From Streptosporangiales bacterium (lineage in GTDB: Bacteria; Actinomycetota; Actinomycetes; Streptosporangiales; WHST01): DNA of 53,286 nucleotides. The notes beneath the pieces are model-generated. The model ran no database searches. It worked only from the letters and a program-made list of their open reading frames with translations, and was not told where the DNA came from. The translations under genes and the position numbers were made by a program. The stretch covers positions 1 to 53,286 of the forward strand of contig WHST01000035.1 in the NCBI GenBank assembly GCA_009379955.1, in the 5' to 3' direction. This document shows positions 8,980-16,915 of the stretch, one piece after another. Each line of letters opens with the position of its first letter. The first letter of the stretch is position 1.

Positions 8980-9815
8980 ACGTCACCCGCACCAAGATCG
9001 CCGTCGCCCAGTTCGCCGCGGGACCCGACAAGGCGGAGAACCTCGCGACGATCAGGCGGCTCCTCGTCGACGAGCTCCGGTCGCTGGAGAGCGTGAGCGA
9101 GGAGTCACCGGTCGACCTCGTCGTGCTGCCCGAGGCGGCCATGCGGGAGTTCGGTCCGCCGGGCGACCCGCTGGCGCCGCACGCCGAGCCTCTCGACGGT
9201 CCCTTCGTCGCCGAGCTCGGCAAGCTCGCTCGCGGCGCCGACACCAACCTCGTCGCCGGCATCTTCGAGCGCGGCGACGACGAGCGCGTCTTCAACACCC
9301 TCGTCGTCCTCGGCCGCGACGGGGAGCTCACGGCCACCTACCGCAAGGTCCACCTGTACGACGCGTTCGCGTACCAGGAGTCCGACCGGCTCATCCCGGG
9401 CATCGCCGAGCCGCCGGTGCTCGACGACCTGATCCCCGGTCTCAATCTCGGCCTGATGACCTGCTACGACCTGCGCTTCCCCGAGCTGTCCCGCTCGCTG
9501 GTCGACCGGGGCGCCGACGTGCTGCTCGTCCCGGCGGCGTGGGTCCGCGGCCCGCTGAAGGAGATGCACTGGAGCACCCTCGTCCGCGCGCGTGCCATCG
9601 AGAACACGTCGTACGTCGTGGCGTCCGGGCAGTGCGGATCGGTGTGTGCAGGCAACAGCATGGTGGTCGACCCCCAGGGGATCACCGTCGGTTCGCTCGG
9701 CGAGCAGGAGGGCGTCTTCACCGCCGAGATCGACCACGCACGGATCCGCGACGTGCGCACGACGAACCCGTCGCTGGCCAACCGCCGCTATCCGCAACCG
9801 CGGCTGGCCGGCTGA
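8976..9815 (+). CDS. carbon-nitrogen hydrolase (nitrilase superfamily)
   Basis: The 279-residue protein shows the full nitrilase catalytic triad: Glu53 in VVLPEAAM, Lys124 in TYRKVHLYD and Cys163 in MTCYDLRFPE. The YRKxHLYD and TCYDLRFPE contexts fit the amidase/omega-amidase-like branch rather than true nitrilases. It would hydrolyse an amide, but the substrate is unknown. The start codon is fixed by the 4-nt overlap with the esterase stop, and the frame upstream is only the shadow of the esterase gene. The length is normal for the family. Confidence 0.9.
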   Translation: MNVTRTKIAVAQFAAGPDKAENLATIRRLLVDELRSLESVSEESPVDLVVLPEAAMREFGPPGDPLAPHAEPLDGPFVAELGKLARGADTNLVAGIFERGDDERVFNTLVVLGRDGELTATYRKVHLYDAFAYQESDRLIPGIAEPPVLDDLIPGLNLGLMTCYDLRFPELSRSLVDRGADVLLVPAAWVRGPLKEMHWSTLVRARAIENTSYVVASGQCGSVCAGNSMVVDPQGITVGSLGEQEGVFTAEIDHARIRDVRTTNPSLANRRYPQPRLAG

Positions 9816-9851
9816 CCGATCGACCACCGATCGAGGCATGCCCTACCCCTC

Positions 9852-9880
9852 TTGAGTTGACCTTGCCCGCGGCGTAGCGT
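9852..9880 (+). promoter_or_regulatory. candidate sigma-70-type promoter for formaldehyde dehydrogenase gene
   Basis: TTGAGT (9852-9857) and TAGCGT (9875-9880) are separated by exactly 17 nt in the 234-nt gap between the nitrilase gene and the dehydrogenase gene. They resemble -35 and TANNNT -10 boxes and would start a transcript near 9887 with a long leader. No terminator or other gene is evident in the rest of this gap. Confidence 0.35.
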
Positions 9881-10049
9881 CGCGCACACAGGGGCCCGAG
9901 ACGGCCGAGCCAACGGGATGCGCCCGCGGCCGGCATCGTCCACTCACGCCGCATGTGCGCACGCCCGCCTGCGCCTCGGCCGCCGACGACGCCCTGCCCG
10001 TACACCGGGATCCGGGGAAGGCCGCACGTTCCGTCGGAGAGAGGCGATC

Positions 10050-11282
10050 ATGGCGAGCACCAACAAGGCCGTCGAGTACAGGGGTCCTGGCAAGGTCGAG
10101 GTCAGCGCAATCGACTACCCGAGCCTGACCTTGCGTGACGGCCCCGGCGTCAACCCCGCCAACATCGGGCGCGAGTGCCCGCACGGGGCGATCCTCAAGG
10201 TCGTCTCGACGAATATCTGCGGCTCCGACCAGCACATGGTGCGCGGGCGCACGACCGCTCCGGAGGGGCTCGTGCTCGGCCACGAGATCACCGGCGAGGT
10301 GGTCGAGGCGGGCCGCGACGTCGAGTTCGTCAAGAACGGTGACCTGTGCTCGGTGCCGTTCAACATCGCCTGCGGACGCTGCCGCAACTGCAAGGAGGGG
10401 CACACCGGCGTGTGCCTCAACGTGAACCCGGAGCGTCCGGGATCGGCGTACGGCTACGTCGACATGGGCGGCTGGGTCGGCGGTCAGGCCGAGTACGTGA
10501 TGGTGCCGTACGCGGACTGGAACCTGTTGCCGTTCCCCGACAAGGACCAGGCGATGGAGAAGATCCTCGACCTGACGATGCTGTCGGACATCTTCCCCAC
10601 CGGCTACCACGGCTGCCACACCGCAGGCGTCACGACGGGCTCGACCGTGTACGTGGCGGGCGCCGGGCCGGTCGGCCTCGCCGCCGCGCACTCCGCGCAG
10701 CTGCTCGGGGCCGCGGTCGTCGTCGTCGGTGACATGAACGCCGAACGCCTCGCCCAGGCGCGCAGCTTCGGCTGCGAGACGGTCGACCTGACCCGGGACG
10801 CGTCGCTGCCCGACCAGCTCGAGCAGGTCCTCGGCATCCCGGTGGTCGACGCCGCCGTCGACGCCGTCGGCTTCGAGGCGCGTGGACACGGCAGCGACGC
10901 CGACCACGAGGCGCCGGCCACCGTCCTCAACTCGATCATGGAGGTCACGAAGGCGGCCGGGCGGCTCGGCATCCCCGGCCTCTACGTCACCGGCGACCCT
11001 GGCGCCGTCGACGAGGACGCGAAGGTCGGCAGCCTGTCGATCAGGATCGGCCTGGGCTGGGCGAAGTCGCACTCGTTCACGACCGGACAGTGCCCCGTCA
11101 TGCGGTACCACCGCGGGCTGATGATGGCGATCCTGCACGACAGGGCGCAGATCGCGAAGGCCGTCAACGCCACGGTGCTGCCGCTCGACCAGGCCGAGCA
11201 GGGCTACGCCGACTTCGACCAGGGAGCGGCGAGGAAGTTCGTGCTCGACCCGCACGGACTGCTCGGGGGCAAGGCGGCCTGA
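10050..11282 (+). CDS. fdhA: zinc-dependent formaldehyde dehydrogenase, glutathione-independent type
   Basis: The 410-residue medium-chain dehydrogenase closely resembles Pseudomonas-type glutathione-independent formaldehyde dehydrogenase, which oxidises formaldehyde to formate with tightly bound NAD. The catalytic zinc site is visible at Cys57 (NICGSDQHM) and His78-Glu79 (LGHEITGEV). The structural zinc lobe has Cys108, 111, 114 and 122. The long insertion around RPGSAYGYVDMGGWVGGQAEYV and the Rossmann motif VAGAGPVGLAAAHSAQ are characteristic of this subfamily. The ATG at 10050 follows a GAGAGAGG ribosome-binding site. The gene stands alone between the nitrilase and aldo/keto reductase genes and may protect against formaldehyde from demethylation reactions (inference). 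The dismutase variant is an alternative. Confidence 0.88.
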   Translation: MASTNKAVEYRGPGKVEVSAIDYPSLTLRDGPGVNPANIGRECPHGAILKVVSTNICGSDQHMVRGRTTAPEGLVLGHEITGEVVEAGRDVEFVKNGDLCSVPFNIACGRCRNCKEGHTGVCLNVNPERPGSAYGYVDMGGWVGGQAEYVMVPYADWNLLPFPDKDQAMEKILDLTMLSDIFPTGYHGCHTAGVTTGSTVYVAGAGPVGLAAAHSAQLLGAAVVVVGDMNAERLAQARSFGCETVDLTRDASLPDQLEQVLGIPVVDAAVDAVGFEARGHGSDADHEAPATVLNSIMEVTKAAGRLGIPGLYVTGDPGAVDEDAKVGSLSIRIGLGWAKSHSFTTGQCPVMRYHRGLMMAILHDRAQIAKAVNATVLPLDQAEQGYADFDQGAARKFVLDPHGLLGGKAA

Positions 11283-11325
11283 TCTCGCGGACGCCGCCGT
11301 GCCGCGCGCTCGATAGGGTCGAGGC

Positions 11326-12336
11326 ATGGAATATCGACACCTCGGGCGCAGCGGGCTGCGCATCAGCGAGATCGCGTACGGCAACTGGATCACCCACGGC
11401 TCACAGGTCGAGGAGGACGCGGCCGTCGCGTGCGTCAACGCGGCACTCGACGTCGGCATCACGACGTTCGACACCGCCGACGTCTACGCGAACACGCGCG
11501 CGGAGGCCGTCCTCGGCCGCGCCCTCAAGGGGCAGCGCCGCGAGAGCCTGGAGATCTTCACCAAGGTGTACTTCCCGACCGGCGAGGGTCAGAACGACCT
11601 CGGCCTGTCGCGCAAGCACATCATGGAGTCGATCAACGGTTCGCTGACGCGCCTCGGCACCGACTACGTCGATCTCTACCAGGCACACCGCTACGACACG
11701 CACACGCCGCTCGAGGAGACGATGGAGGCGTTCGCCGACGTCGTGCACCAGGGCAAGGCGCACTACATCGGCGTCTCCGAGTGGCGCGCCGACCAGCTGC
11801 GCGCCGCCGCCGAGCTGGCGCGGGAGCTGCGCATCCAGCTCGTCTCCAACCAGCCGCAGTACTCCATGCTGTGGCGGGTCATCGAGCCCGAGGTCATCCC
11901 CACGAGCAAGGAGCTCGGCATCGGGCAGATCGTGTTCTCGCCACTCGCGCAGGGCGTGCTCACCGGCAAGTACAAGCCGGGCAAGGACTACCCCGAGGGA
12001 TCGAGGGCGAGCGACGACGAGGCCTCGTACTTCATGCAGCGACTGCTGACCGACGACATCCTCGAACGGGTGCAGACGCTGCAGCCGCTGGCCGACGAGG
12101 CCGGCCTGTCGATGGCGCAGCTGGCGCTGGCCTGGGTGCTGCAGAACGACGCCATCTCGGCCGCGATCATCGGCGCCACGCGTCCGGAGCAGGTGCACGA
12201 CAACGTCGTGGCCTCGGGTGTGAAGCTCGACGCCGACCTGCTGGCGAAGATCGACGACGTGATCAGCCCGCTCGTCGAGAACGACCCGGCGAAGACACAG
12301 AGCCCCGACCGCATCCGGTTGCGCGAGAGGCGCTGA
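11326..12336 (+). CDS. aldo/keto reductase
   Basis: The 336-residue NADPH-dependent TIM-barrel reductase is of the voltage-gated K-channel beta-subunit/YghZ type. The catalytic residues can be seen: Asp and Tyr in FDTADVYANTRAE, Lys in EIFTKVYFP, and His in DLYQAHRYD. The C-terminal cofactor segment (IIGATRPEQVHDNV) is intact. The substrate is a carbonyl compound of unknown identity. TAGGGT at 11314-11319 lies 6 nt before the ATG at 11326, so a leaderless transcript independent of fdhA is likely. The length is normal for the family. Confidence 0.93.
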   Translation: MEYRHLGRSGLRISEIAYGNWITHGSQVEEDAAVACVNAALDVGITTFDTADVYANTRAEAVLGRALKGQRRESLEIFTKVYFPTGEGQNDLGLSRKHIMESINGSLTRLGTDYVDLYQAHRYDTHTPLEETMEAFADVVHQGKAHYIGVSEWRADQLRAAAELARELRIQLVSNQPQYSMLWRVIEPEVIPTSKELGIGQIVFSPLAQGVLTGKYKPGKDYPEGSRASDDEASYFMQRLLTDDILERVQTLQPLADEAGLSMAQLALAWVLQNDAISAAIIGATRPEQVHDNVVASGVKLDADLLAKIDDVISPLVENDPAKTQSPDRIRLRERR

Positions 12337-12369
12337 GGACGCACGACCACGGACGAGGGCGGTCGGGAG

Positions 12370-12576
12370 TCAGGCCTCGAGACTCATCGGGCCGTAGACC
12401 TCACGGCCGTCCTCGACGAGTGTGACCTGCCGCACACCCGCGCCGGAGAGCGCGTGCCAGTTCTCGCCGAGCCACGACTCGGCGTCGGACTGCGAGGGAA
12501 AGCGTTCGACCACGTCGCTCGCGCCGACGGTGACCACACCTCCGTCGGCGCCTTCATACCGCCACTGCCAGGACAT
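12370..12576 (-). CDS. small conserved actinobacterial protein
   Basis: This 68-residue frame begins MSWQWRYEGADG at the ATG at 12576. It resembles short conserved hypothetical proteins of actinomycetes that start with the same tryptophan-rich motif (recalled likeness, not searched). It has no membrane segment. The pattern (SQSDAESWLGENWHAL, then QVTLVEDGREVYGPMSL) suggests a small alpha/beta fold. The frame is open well upstream in the antisense direction, but those residues are not conserved-looking. Function is unknown. Confidence 0.7.
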   Translation of the reverse strand: MSWQWRYEGADGGVVTVGASDVVERFPSQSDAESWLGENWHALSGAGVRQVTLVEDGREVYGPMSLEA

Positions 12577-12631
12577 CCGGTCAGCGTACCCGCGCGTGCG
12601 TGCCCGACACGACGGCGACACCTCGGGGTGC

Positions 12632-12660
12632 TTGGATAGCCACGACCGATCGGTTCGAAT
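12632..12660 (+). promoter_or_regulatory. candidate promoter upstream of secreted repeat protein
   Basis: TTGGAT (12632-12637) and TCGAAT (12655-12660) are spaced by 17 nt, and a good AAGGAAAGG ribosome-binding site follows before the ATG at 12694. The -10 box lacks the leading TA, so the call is tentative. Confidence 0.25.
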
Positions 12661-12693
12661 CACCCACGCGTCGCGCACGAAGGAAAGGCAGCG

Positions 12694-13962
12694 ATGACCC
12701 TCACCGTCAGGCTCGGGACCCCGGTACGCACCGCGCTCGCGGCGGTGCTCGCCGTTCCCCTCCTCCTCTTCGGTGCGTCGGCGCAGGCGGCGCCGACGGA
12801 CGCCACGCGGGGCCTCTTCGGCACCCAGGACCCGGCGTTCGACGGCGCGTTCCGGCAGAGCCTCTCGATCCTCGCGCTGCAGGCCGCGGGTCACCCGGTG
12901 CCCCGTCCGGCGATCGACTGGCTGGTGACCCAGCAGTGCGACGACGGTGGCTGGAGTCCGTACCGCGCGGACCCGGCGAAGCCGTGCGTCGCCAAGTCGG
13001 AGGACAGCAACTCGACCGCGATGGCCGTCCAGGCGCTCGCGAGCGTCGGTGGACTCTCCGAAGAGGTGTCCGAGGGTGTCGGCTGGCTCACGACCAACCA
13101 GAACACCGACGGGGGCATCGGCTATAACGCCGGTGGCGCGTCCGACACCAACTCCACCGCGCTGTTCGTCCAGGCGCTGACGGCGGCCGACGAGGATCCC
13201 TCCGCCACCGAGAACGCGGGCAAGACCCCGATCGACGCGCTGCTCGGCCTCCAGCTCGGCTGCGACGCTCCCGCGGAGGGTCGCGGGTCGTTCGCCTTCC
13301 AGGCGGCGAAGACCCGCTCGGAGCTCGAGGCCAACGACATCGCCGCAGCCGCCGCGTTGTTCGCGCTGTCCGGTCAGGTCCTGCCGGTCGCCCAACCGGG
13401 CGAGGGCCGGCCGCGGCAGCTCAGCTGCGGCAGTGGCGCGGAGCCCGAGCCTGCACCTGACGCCGCCGGCCCGGCCGCCGCCGCGTACCTCGCCGGCGTG
13501 CTCGACGACAACAAGGGCACCGTGCCCGCGCAGCAGGGCGGCGGCAGCGACCTGGGCACCACCGCGAGCGCGGCCATCGGGCTCGCCGCGTTCGGCGCGA
13601 CGGACGACGCGAACCACGCGATGGCGGCGCTCGTCAAGGGCGCGTCCACCTACACCAAGGGCCCCGACGGCAAGGATGCGCCGGCCGCGCTTGCCAACAT
13701 CGTGCTCGCCGCCACCGCCACCGGCCAGGACCCGGCGAAGATCGCAGACAACGCGGTCGAGCGGCTCGCGGCCACCGGCCCGGAGGCCACGACCCCGACG
13801 CAGTCGGCGAGCCTCCTGCCGTCCCCGCTGGCGACCCGCGCCGCGAGCCAGGGCGGAGACAGCGGCGGCACCGGCAGCTGGGTGGCCCTCGCGGTCATCG
13901 GCGGCATCGTCCTCGTCGGCACGATCGTCCTCGTCGGCCGGCGCCGCGAGAACGCCGAGTAG
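12694..13962 (+). CDS. secreted, membrane-anchored prenyltransferase/squalene-oxidase-repeat protein (SCO2321-like)
   Basis: The 422-residue protein has a Sec signal peptide (residues 1-32, ending AQAAPT) and several alpha/alpha-toroid repeats of the prenyltransferase/squalene cyclase type. These include WLVTQQCDDGGWSPY, then WLTTNQNTDGGIGYN, each followed by an 'NSTAxxVQAL' helix. A C-terminal helix VALAVIGGIVLVGTIVLVG is followed by RRR, which would anchor it with the repeats outside. In Streptomyces such proteins sit beside the SCO2322 family and an ECF-type importer, and a role in binding the imported corrinoid or vitamin-like ligand has been suggested. Here no importer genes are adjacent. 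It ends 4 nt before the next gene. Confidence 0.8.
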   Translation: MTLTVRLGTPVRTALAAVLAVPLLLFGASAQAAPTDATRGLFGTQDPAFDGAFRQSLSILALQAAGHPVPRPAIDWLVTQQCDDGGWSPYRADPAKPCVAKSEDSNSTAMAVQALASVGGLSEEVSEGVGWLTTNQNTDGGIGYNAGGASDTNSTALFVQALTAADEDPSATENAGKTPIDALLGLQLGCDAPAEGRGSFAFQAAKTRSELEANDIAAAAALFALSGQVLPVAQPGEGRPRQLSCGSGAEPEPAPDAAGPAAAAYLAGVLDDNKGTVPAQQGGGSDLGTTASAAIGLAAFGATDDANHAMAALVKGASTYTKGPDGKDAPAALANIVLAATATGQDPAKIADNAVERLAATGPEATTPTQSASLLPSPLATRAASQGGDSGGTGSWVALAVIGGIVLVGTIVLVGRRRENAE

Positions 13963-13966
13963 GTCG

Positions 13967-14665
13967 ATGCGGCGCGCCGCCGTCCGCACGCGCTTCGCTG
14001 TCGCCGCCGGCGCGGTCACGCTCGGCTGCCTCGCACCGCTCGCCGGTACGGCGCACGCCGATACGTACCGGTACTGGTCGTACTGGCACGGCGACGGCAC
14101 GACCTGGACGTACGCGACGACCGGTCCGGCCACGCACCGGCCGGACGACGGTGCGGTCGAGGGCTGGCGCTTCACCGCCGCAGCCGAGGCGAAGGCCGCA
14201 CGCCCGCGGACGACGCCGGCGTTCGACCGGATCTGCGCCGGGATCAGGATCAAGGCCGGGTACAAGCGGGTCGGGCTGGTGCTCGACCACGGCACCGCCG
14301 CGGACGCACCCGACGGCACGCGACCACCGCGCACCGAGCCGACGACGAGGTGTGCCGTGGTGCCCGACGACGCGACCGGCGCGGACGTCCTCGCGCAGGC
14401 CGGCCGTGTCCGGTACGCCACGAGCGGACTCGTCTGTGCCGTCGGCGGCTACCCGGCCCGCGGTTGCGGAGAGGCGGTGGGCGGGCAGTCGAGTGGACCG
14501 TCGACCTCGACCACGGCGTCACCCGCTCCCTCGGCCGCCCCGTCTCGTGCCGGCGATACGACCGGTGCGGGCACGACCACCGCGGTGGCCGGCGGCGTGG
14601 GTGTCGTGCTCGTCGCGGCCCTGGCCGGCGCGACCGCCGTGCGCAGGCGTCGCGAGAAGGGCTGA
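13967..14665 (+). CDS. SCO2322-family secreted protein
   Basis: The 232-residue protein carries a signal peptide (residues 1-33, ending GTAHADT). A globular exported region begins YRYWSYWHGDGTTWTYAT and is characteristic of the SCO2322 family. A Ser/Thr/Pro-rich linker and a C-terminal membrane helix follow, then RRRREKG. It is coupled to the SCO2321-like gene upstream (4-nt gap) and likely forms a surface pair with it. Two conserved cysteines (RICAGIRI and TRCAVVP) could pair outside the cell. The 3' end overlaps the convergent exporter gene by 217 nt. Confidence 0.8.
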   Translation: MRRAAVRTRFAVAAGAVTLGCLAPLAGTAHADTYRYWSYWHGDGTTWTYATTGPATHRPDDGAVEGWRFTAAAEAKAARPRTTPAFDRICAGIRIKAGYKRVGLVLDHGTAADAPDGTRPPRTEPTTRCAVVPDDATGADVLAQAGRVRYATSGLVCAVGGYPARGCGEAVGGQSSGPSTSTTASPAPSAAPSRAGDTTGAGTTTAVAGGVGVVLVAALAGATAVRRRREKG

Positions 14666-15915
14666 CCGGGCGGACGGGTGCGGTCGCGGTCCATCAGGCG
14701 CCAGGCCGGCTGGAAGAACGGGAGCAGCGTGGCGACGAGGTAGGCCGTGCCGAACGCGACCAGCGCCCAGGTGATGCCCACGCCGGACGCGAGCCACCCG
14801 CCGAGTAGCCCGCCGACGGGGATGCCGGCCCAGGCGAGCGACCCGACCGCGCCGAGGACGCGCGCCCGCATCCGTTCGGGGATGCGCTCGAACTCCGCCG
14901 CACCGAGCAGCGGGTTGATCGCGCCGATGGACAGGCTCGTCACGGCGACGACCGTCACGATGACGACGAGGGAGTCGGTCCAGGCCAGCAGGAAGAAGCG
15001 CGGCGCCCCTGCGACGAGGAAGCAGATCGCGAACGTGATCCGCCGCGGCAGGCGGTGCGCGATCACGCTGAAGATCAGGTTGCCGACGAGCGCCCCCAGG
15101 CCCGCCGCGCCGCCGACGAGGCCGATGATCGTCGCGGAGCCGAAGACCGTCTTCGCCCACACCGGCAGCAGCACGGCGGTGTACGCCTGGTCCACGAGGT
15201 TCGTCGCGAGGACCATGAGGCCGATCGCCCGCAGCAGCGGGTCGTGGACGAGGAACCGCAGGCCCTCGCGCATGTCATCGACGTAGCCGCGGACGCCCGA
15301 CCCGCCCTCGGGTCGGGCCGCCCTGGCGTGCGCCGGCCGCGGCACCCGTACGAGCGCGAGGATCAGGACACCGGCGACCCCGAACGTCGCGGCGTCGACG
15401 AGGAGCGCGTTGCCGGCGCCGATCGTCGCCGCGAGCACCCCGCCGAGCGGCAGGCCGACCAGGCTGCCGGCCCTCGACACACCGTCGAGCAGGCCCGCGC
15501 CGCGCTCGAGCGGGAGCCCGGCCGCGGTGACGATGTCGGGGATGAGCACGTGCTTGGCGTTCTCGCCCGGGCCGCGGACCGCGCCCAGTAGGGCGACGAG
15601 ACCGCACAGCGCCCAGAACGGCAACCCGCCGGTGTCGTAGAGCACGACGGTCACGCCCAGGATCACGACGCTCGCGGCGTCGCACAGGATGCTGACCCGG
15701 CGTCCGCCGAACCGGTCGACCAGCGGCGCCGCGAGCGCCTGCAGCAGGACGTACGGCAGCATCTCGGCGAACGCGATGACACCGGTCTGCGCGGCGCTGC
15801 CGGTCGTGACGAGGACCAGCCAGGGCAGCGCCACCACCGACACGCGGGTGCCGGCCGCGGAGATGCCCGAGGCGACGAGGAGGCCGACCAGGCCGGCGCG
15901 AGGACCCGGGCCCAC
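14449..15915 (-). CDS. MFS transporter, EntS-like exporter
   Basis: The 488-residue protein has a 12-helix major facilitator core related to the MFS_3/EntS exporters. The N-terminal GLVGLLVASGISAAGTRVS and the FGGRRVSILCD loop between helices 2 and 3 are typical. The GTG at 15915 lies 3 nt after the stop of the ArsR-like gene, so they share a transcript and this is probably the regulated exporter. The family-like part ends near FFQPAWRLMDRD. About 70 further Ala/Pro-rich residues are encoded antisense to the tail of the SCO2322-like gene and have no transporter likeness. The exported compound is unknown. Confidence 0.88.
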   Translation of the reverse strand: MGPGPRAGLVGLLVASGISAAGTRVSVVALPWLVLVTTGSAAQTGVIAFAEMLPYVLLQALAAPLVDRFGGRRVSILCDAASVVILGVTVVLYDTGGLPFWALCGLVALLGAVRGPGENAKHVLIPDIVTAAGLPLERGAGLLDGVSRAGSLVGLPLGGVLAATIGAGNALLVDAATFGVAGVLILALVRVPRPAHARAARPEGGSGVRGYVDDMREGLRFLVHDPLLRAIGLMVLATNLVDQAYTAVLLPVWAKTVFGSATIIGLVGGAAGLGALVGNLIFSVIAHRLPRRITFAICFLVAGAPRFFLLAWTDSLVVIVTVVAVTSLSIGAINPLLGAAEFERIPERMRARVLGAVGSLAWAGIPVGGLLGGWLASGVGITWALVAFGTAYLVATLLPFFQPAWRLMDRDRTRPPGQPFSRRLRTAVAPARAATSTTPTPPATAVVVPAPVVSPARDGAAEGAGDAVVEVDGPLDCPPTASPQPRAG

Positions 15916-15918
15916 GGC

Positions 15919-16617
15919 TCAGGCCTCCTCGTCTCCGTCGCCGTCACCGTCGCCGGGTCCGGACTCCTGGTCGGCGGCCGGCCTGATCGTGCGGGGCATG
16001 AGCTGGTACTGCAGTGACACCGGCCGGCCGTCTGTCGGCACCCGCGTGGCGTCGTACCGCGGGTACCGGCGGATGACGTCCTGGATCTCCTCGACGAGCC
16101 GCGTGGCATCGTCGGGGGTCAGGGCCAGCAGCACGTCGGACATGTTGCCCACCTGCTGCCACTCGACCGGCATCGACGGACTCTCGGCGACGTGGGCCCT
16201 GATGGTCTCGATGTACTTGTCCGCGACGCCGCGCAGGTACTCCTCCGCGAGCGCGTCGGTCTCGCCCTCGTCGTCGGCGTCGGACGTGAGCATGGACCGG
16301 TCGAACCAGGTGGACCGGTGCGCAGACTTCCACCAGCGCTCCCGCGTCTTGCCCCTGCCCTCGTCCTCGACGACGAACCCGTACTCGGCCAGTTGGCGCA
16401 GGTGGTAGCTCGTCGCCGCGGAGCTCAGCCCGAGTCGCTGGGCGAGCTTCGTCGCGGTGGACGGCCCCTCGTGCCGGAGCAGGCCGAGCAGCTGGTTGCG
16501 CAGCGGGTGTGCGATGCCCCGCAGCGACCTGGCGTCGAGCAGGACGTCCCGCTCGGGGTCGAACCCGCGCGGGTACGTCCGTTCCTCGCCGGCCGCCGGC
16601 TCGCCGTCGCCGCTCAT
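15919..16617 (-). CDS. ArsR-like winged-helix transcriptional regulator
   Basis: The 232-residue regulator has a helix-turn-helix of the ArsR/HTH_20 type (SLRGIAHPLRNQLLGLL, THEN-type recognition helix in LGLSSAATSYHLRQLAEYG, and the wing VEDEGRGKTRERWW). It has a longer C-terminal effector region than classic metal-sensing ArsR proteins and no obvious cysteine metal site, which points to a non-metal ligand. The ATG at 16617 overlaps the stop of the upstream 53-codon gene. The frame extends to 16851 only because of the palindromic promoter region. It probably represses its own operon through the inverted repeat at 16791-16850. Confidence 0.88.
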   Translation of the reverse strand: MSGDGEPAAGEERTYPRGFDPERDVLLDARSLRGIAHPLRNQLLGLLRHEGPSTATKLAQRLGLSSAATSYHLRQLAEYGFVVEDEGRGKTRERWWKSAHRSTWFDRSMLTSDADDEGETDALAEEYLRGVADKYIETIRAHVAESPSMPVEWQQVGNMSDVLLALTPDDATRLVEEIQDVIRRYPRYDATRVPTDGRPVSLQYQLMPRTIRPAADQESGPGDGDGDGDEEA

Positions 16618-16775
16618 GCGGCGTGCAGCTTCGCCGTCGCCAGTCGGGTGCGCGCCTTGACGAAGCGCCGCTCGGCCTTGCGGACCTTCATGACGCGCTC
16701 GACGCGACGCACGCTGTCGGCCTCCTCGCGCAGCCGGGCGATCCTCTCCTGCACCACGATGTCGTAGCTCATCAT
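16614..16775 (-). CDS. small basic helical protein coupled to ArsR-like regulator
   Basis: This 53-residue frame runs from ATG at 16775 (a second ATG is at 16772) and begins MMSYDIVVQERIARLREEA. It is rich in Arg, Lys and Glu and predicts one long helix. A GGAGGTGA ribosome-binding site lies just upstream, and its TGA overlaps the regulator ATG (ATGA), so it is very likely translated. I do not recognise a family. Similar short helical proteins occur beside ArsR regulators in actinomycetes (recollection only). It could be a coupling leader or an accessory partner of the regulator. Confidence 0.65.
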   Translation of the reverse strand: MMSYDIVVQERIARLREEADSVRRVERVMKVRKAERRFVKARTRLATAKLHAA

Positions 16776-16790
16776 CCTGCTCACCTCCGA

Positions 16791-16850
16791 TGCCGAGAAT
16801 ACTGTGCAAAGGAACCTTTGCCAAGAGATCTTTGCATAGATTTCTCGGCA
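16791..16850. promoter_or_regulatory. long imperfect inverted repeat, likely operator of ArsR-MFS operon
   Basis: Two 21-nt arms (16791-16811 and 16830-16850) are inverted copies with 18 matches. The outer 9 nt TGCCGAGAA/TTCTCGGCA and the inner 7 nt TGCAAAG/CTTTGCA are exact. Nested inside is a second palindrome, GCAAAGG-AA-CCTTTGC, at 16806-16821. The block lies directly upstream of the small gene, regulator and exporter operon, where an autorepressor would bind. Its two GCAAAG-type half-sites fit a winged-helix dimer. Confidence 0.6.
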
Positions 16851-16915
16851 TACGCTCGACGCTCCCGTACGTCGGGGAGACGGACGGAGCGTCGAGGTGT
16901 TGGTGGGCAGGACTC

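Noticed and set aside
16618-16851. N-terminal extension of the ArsR-like regulator to 16851
   Set aside because: The extension is read from the small coupled gene in another frame and the operator palindrome; the ATG at 16617 fits the family.
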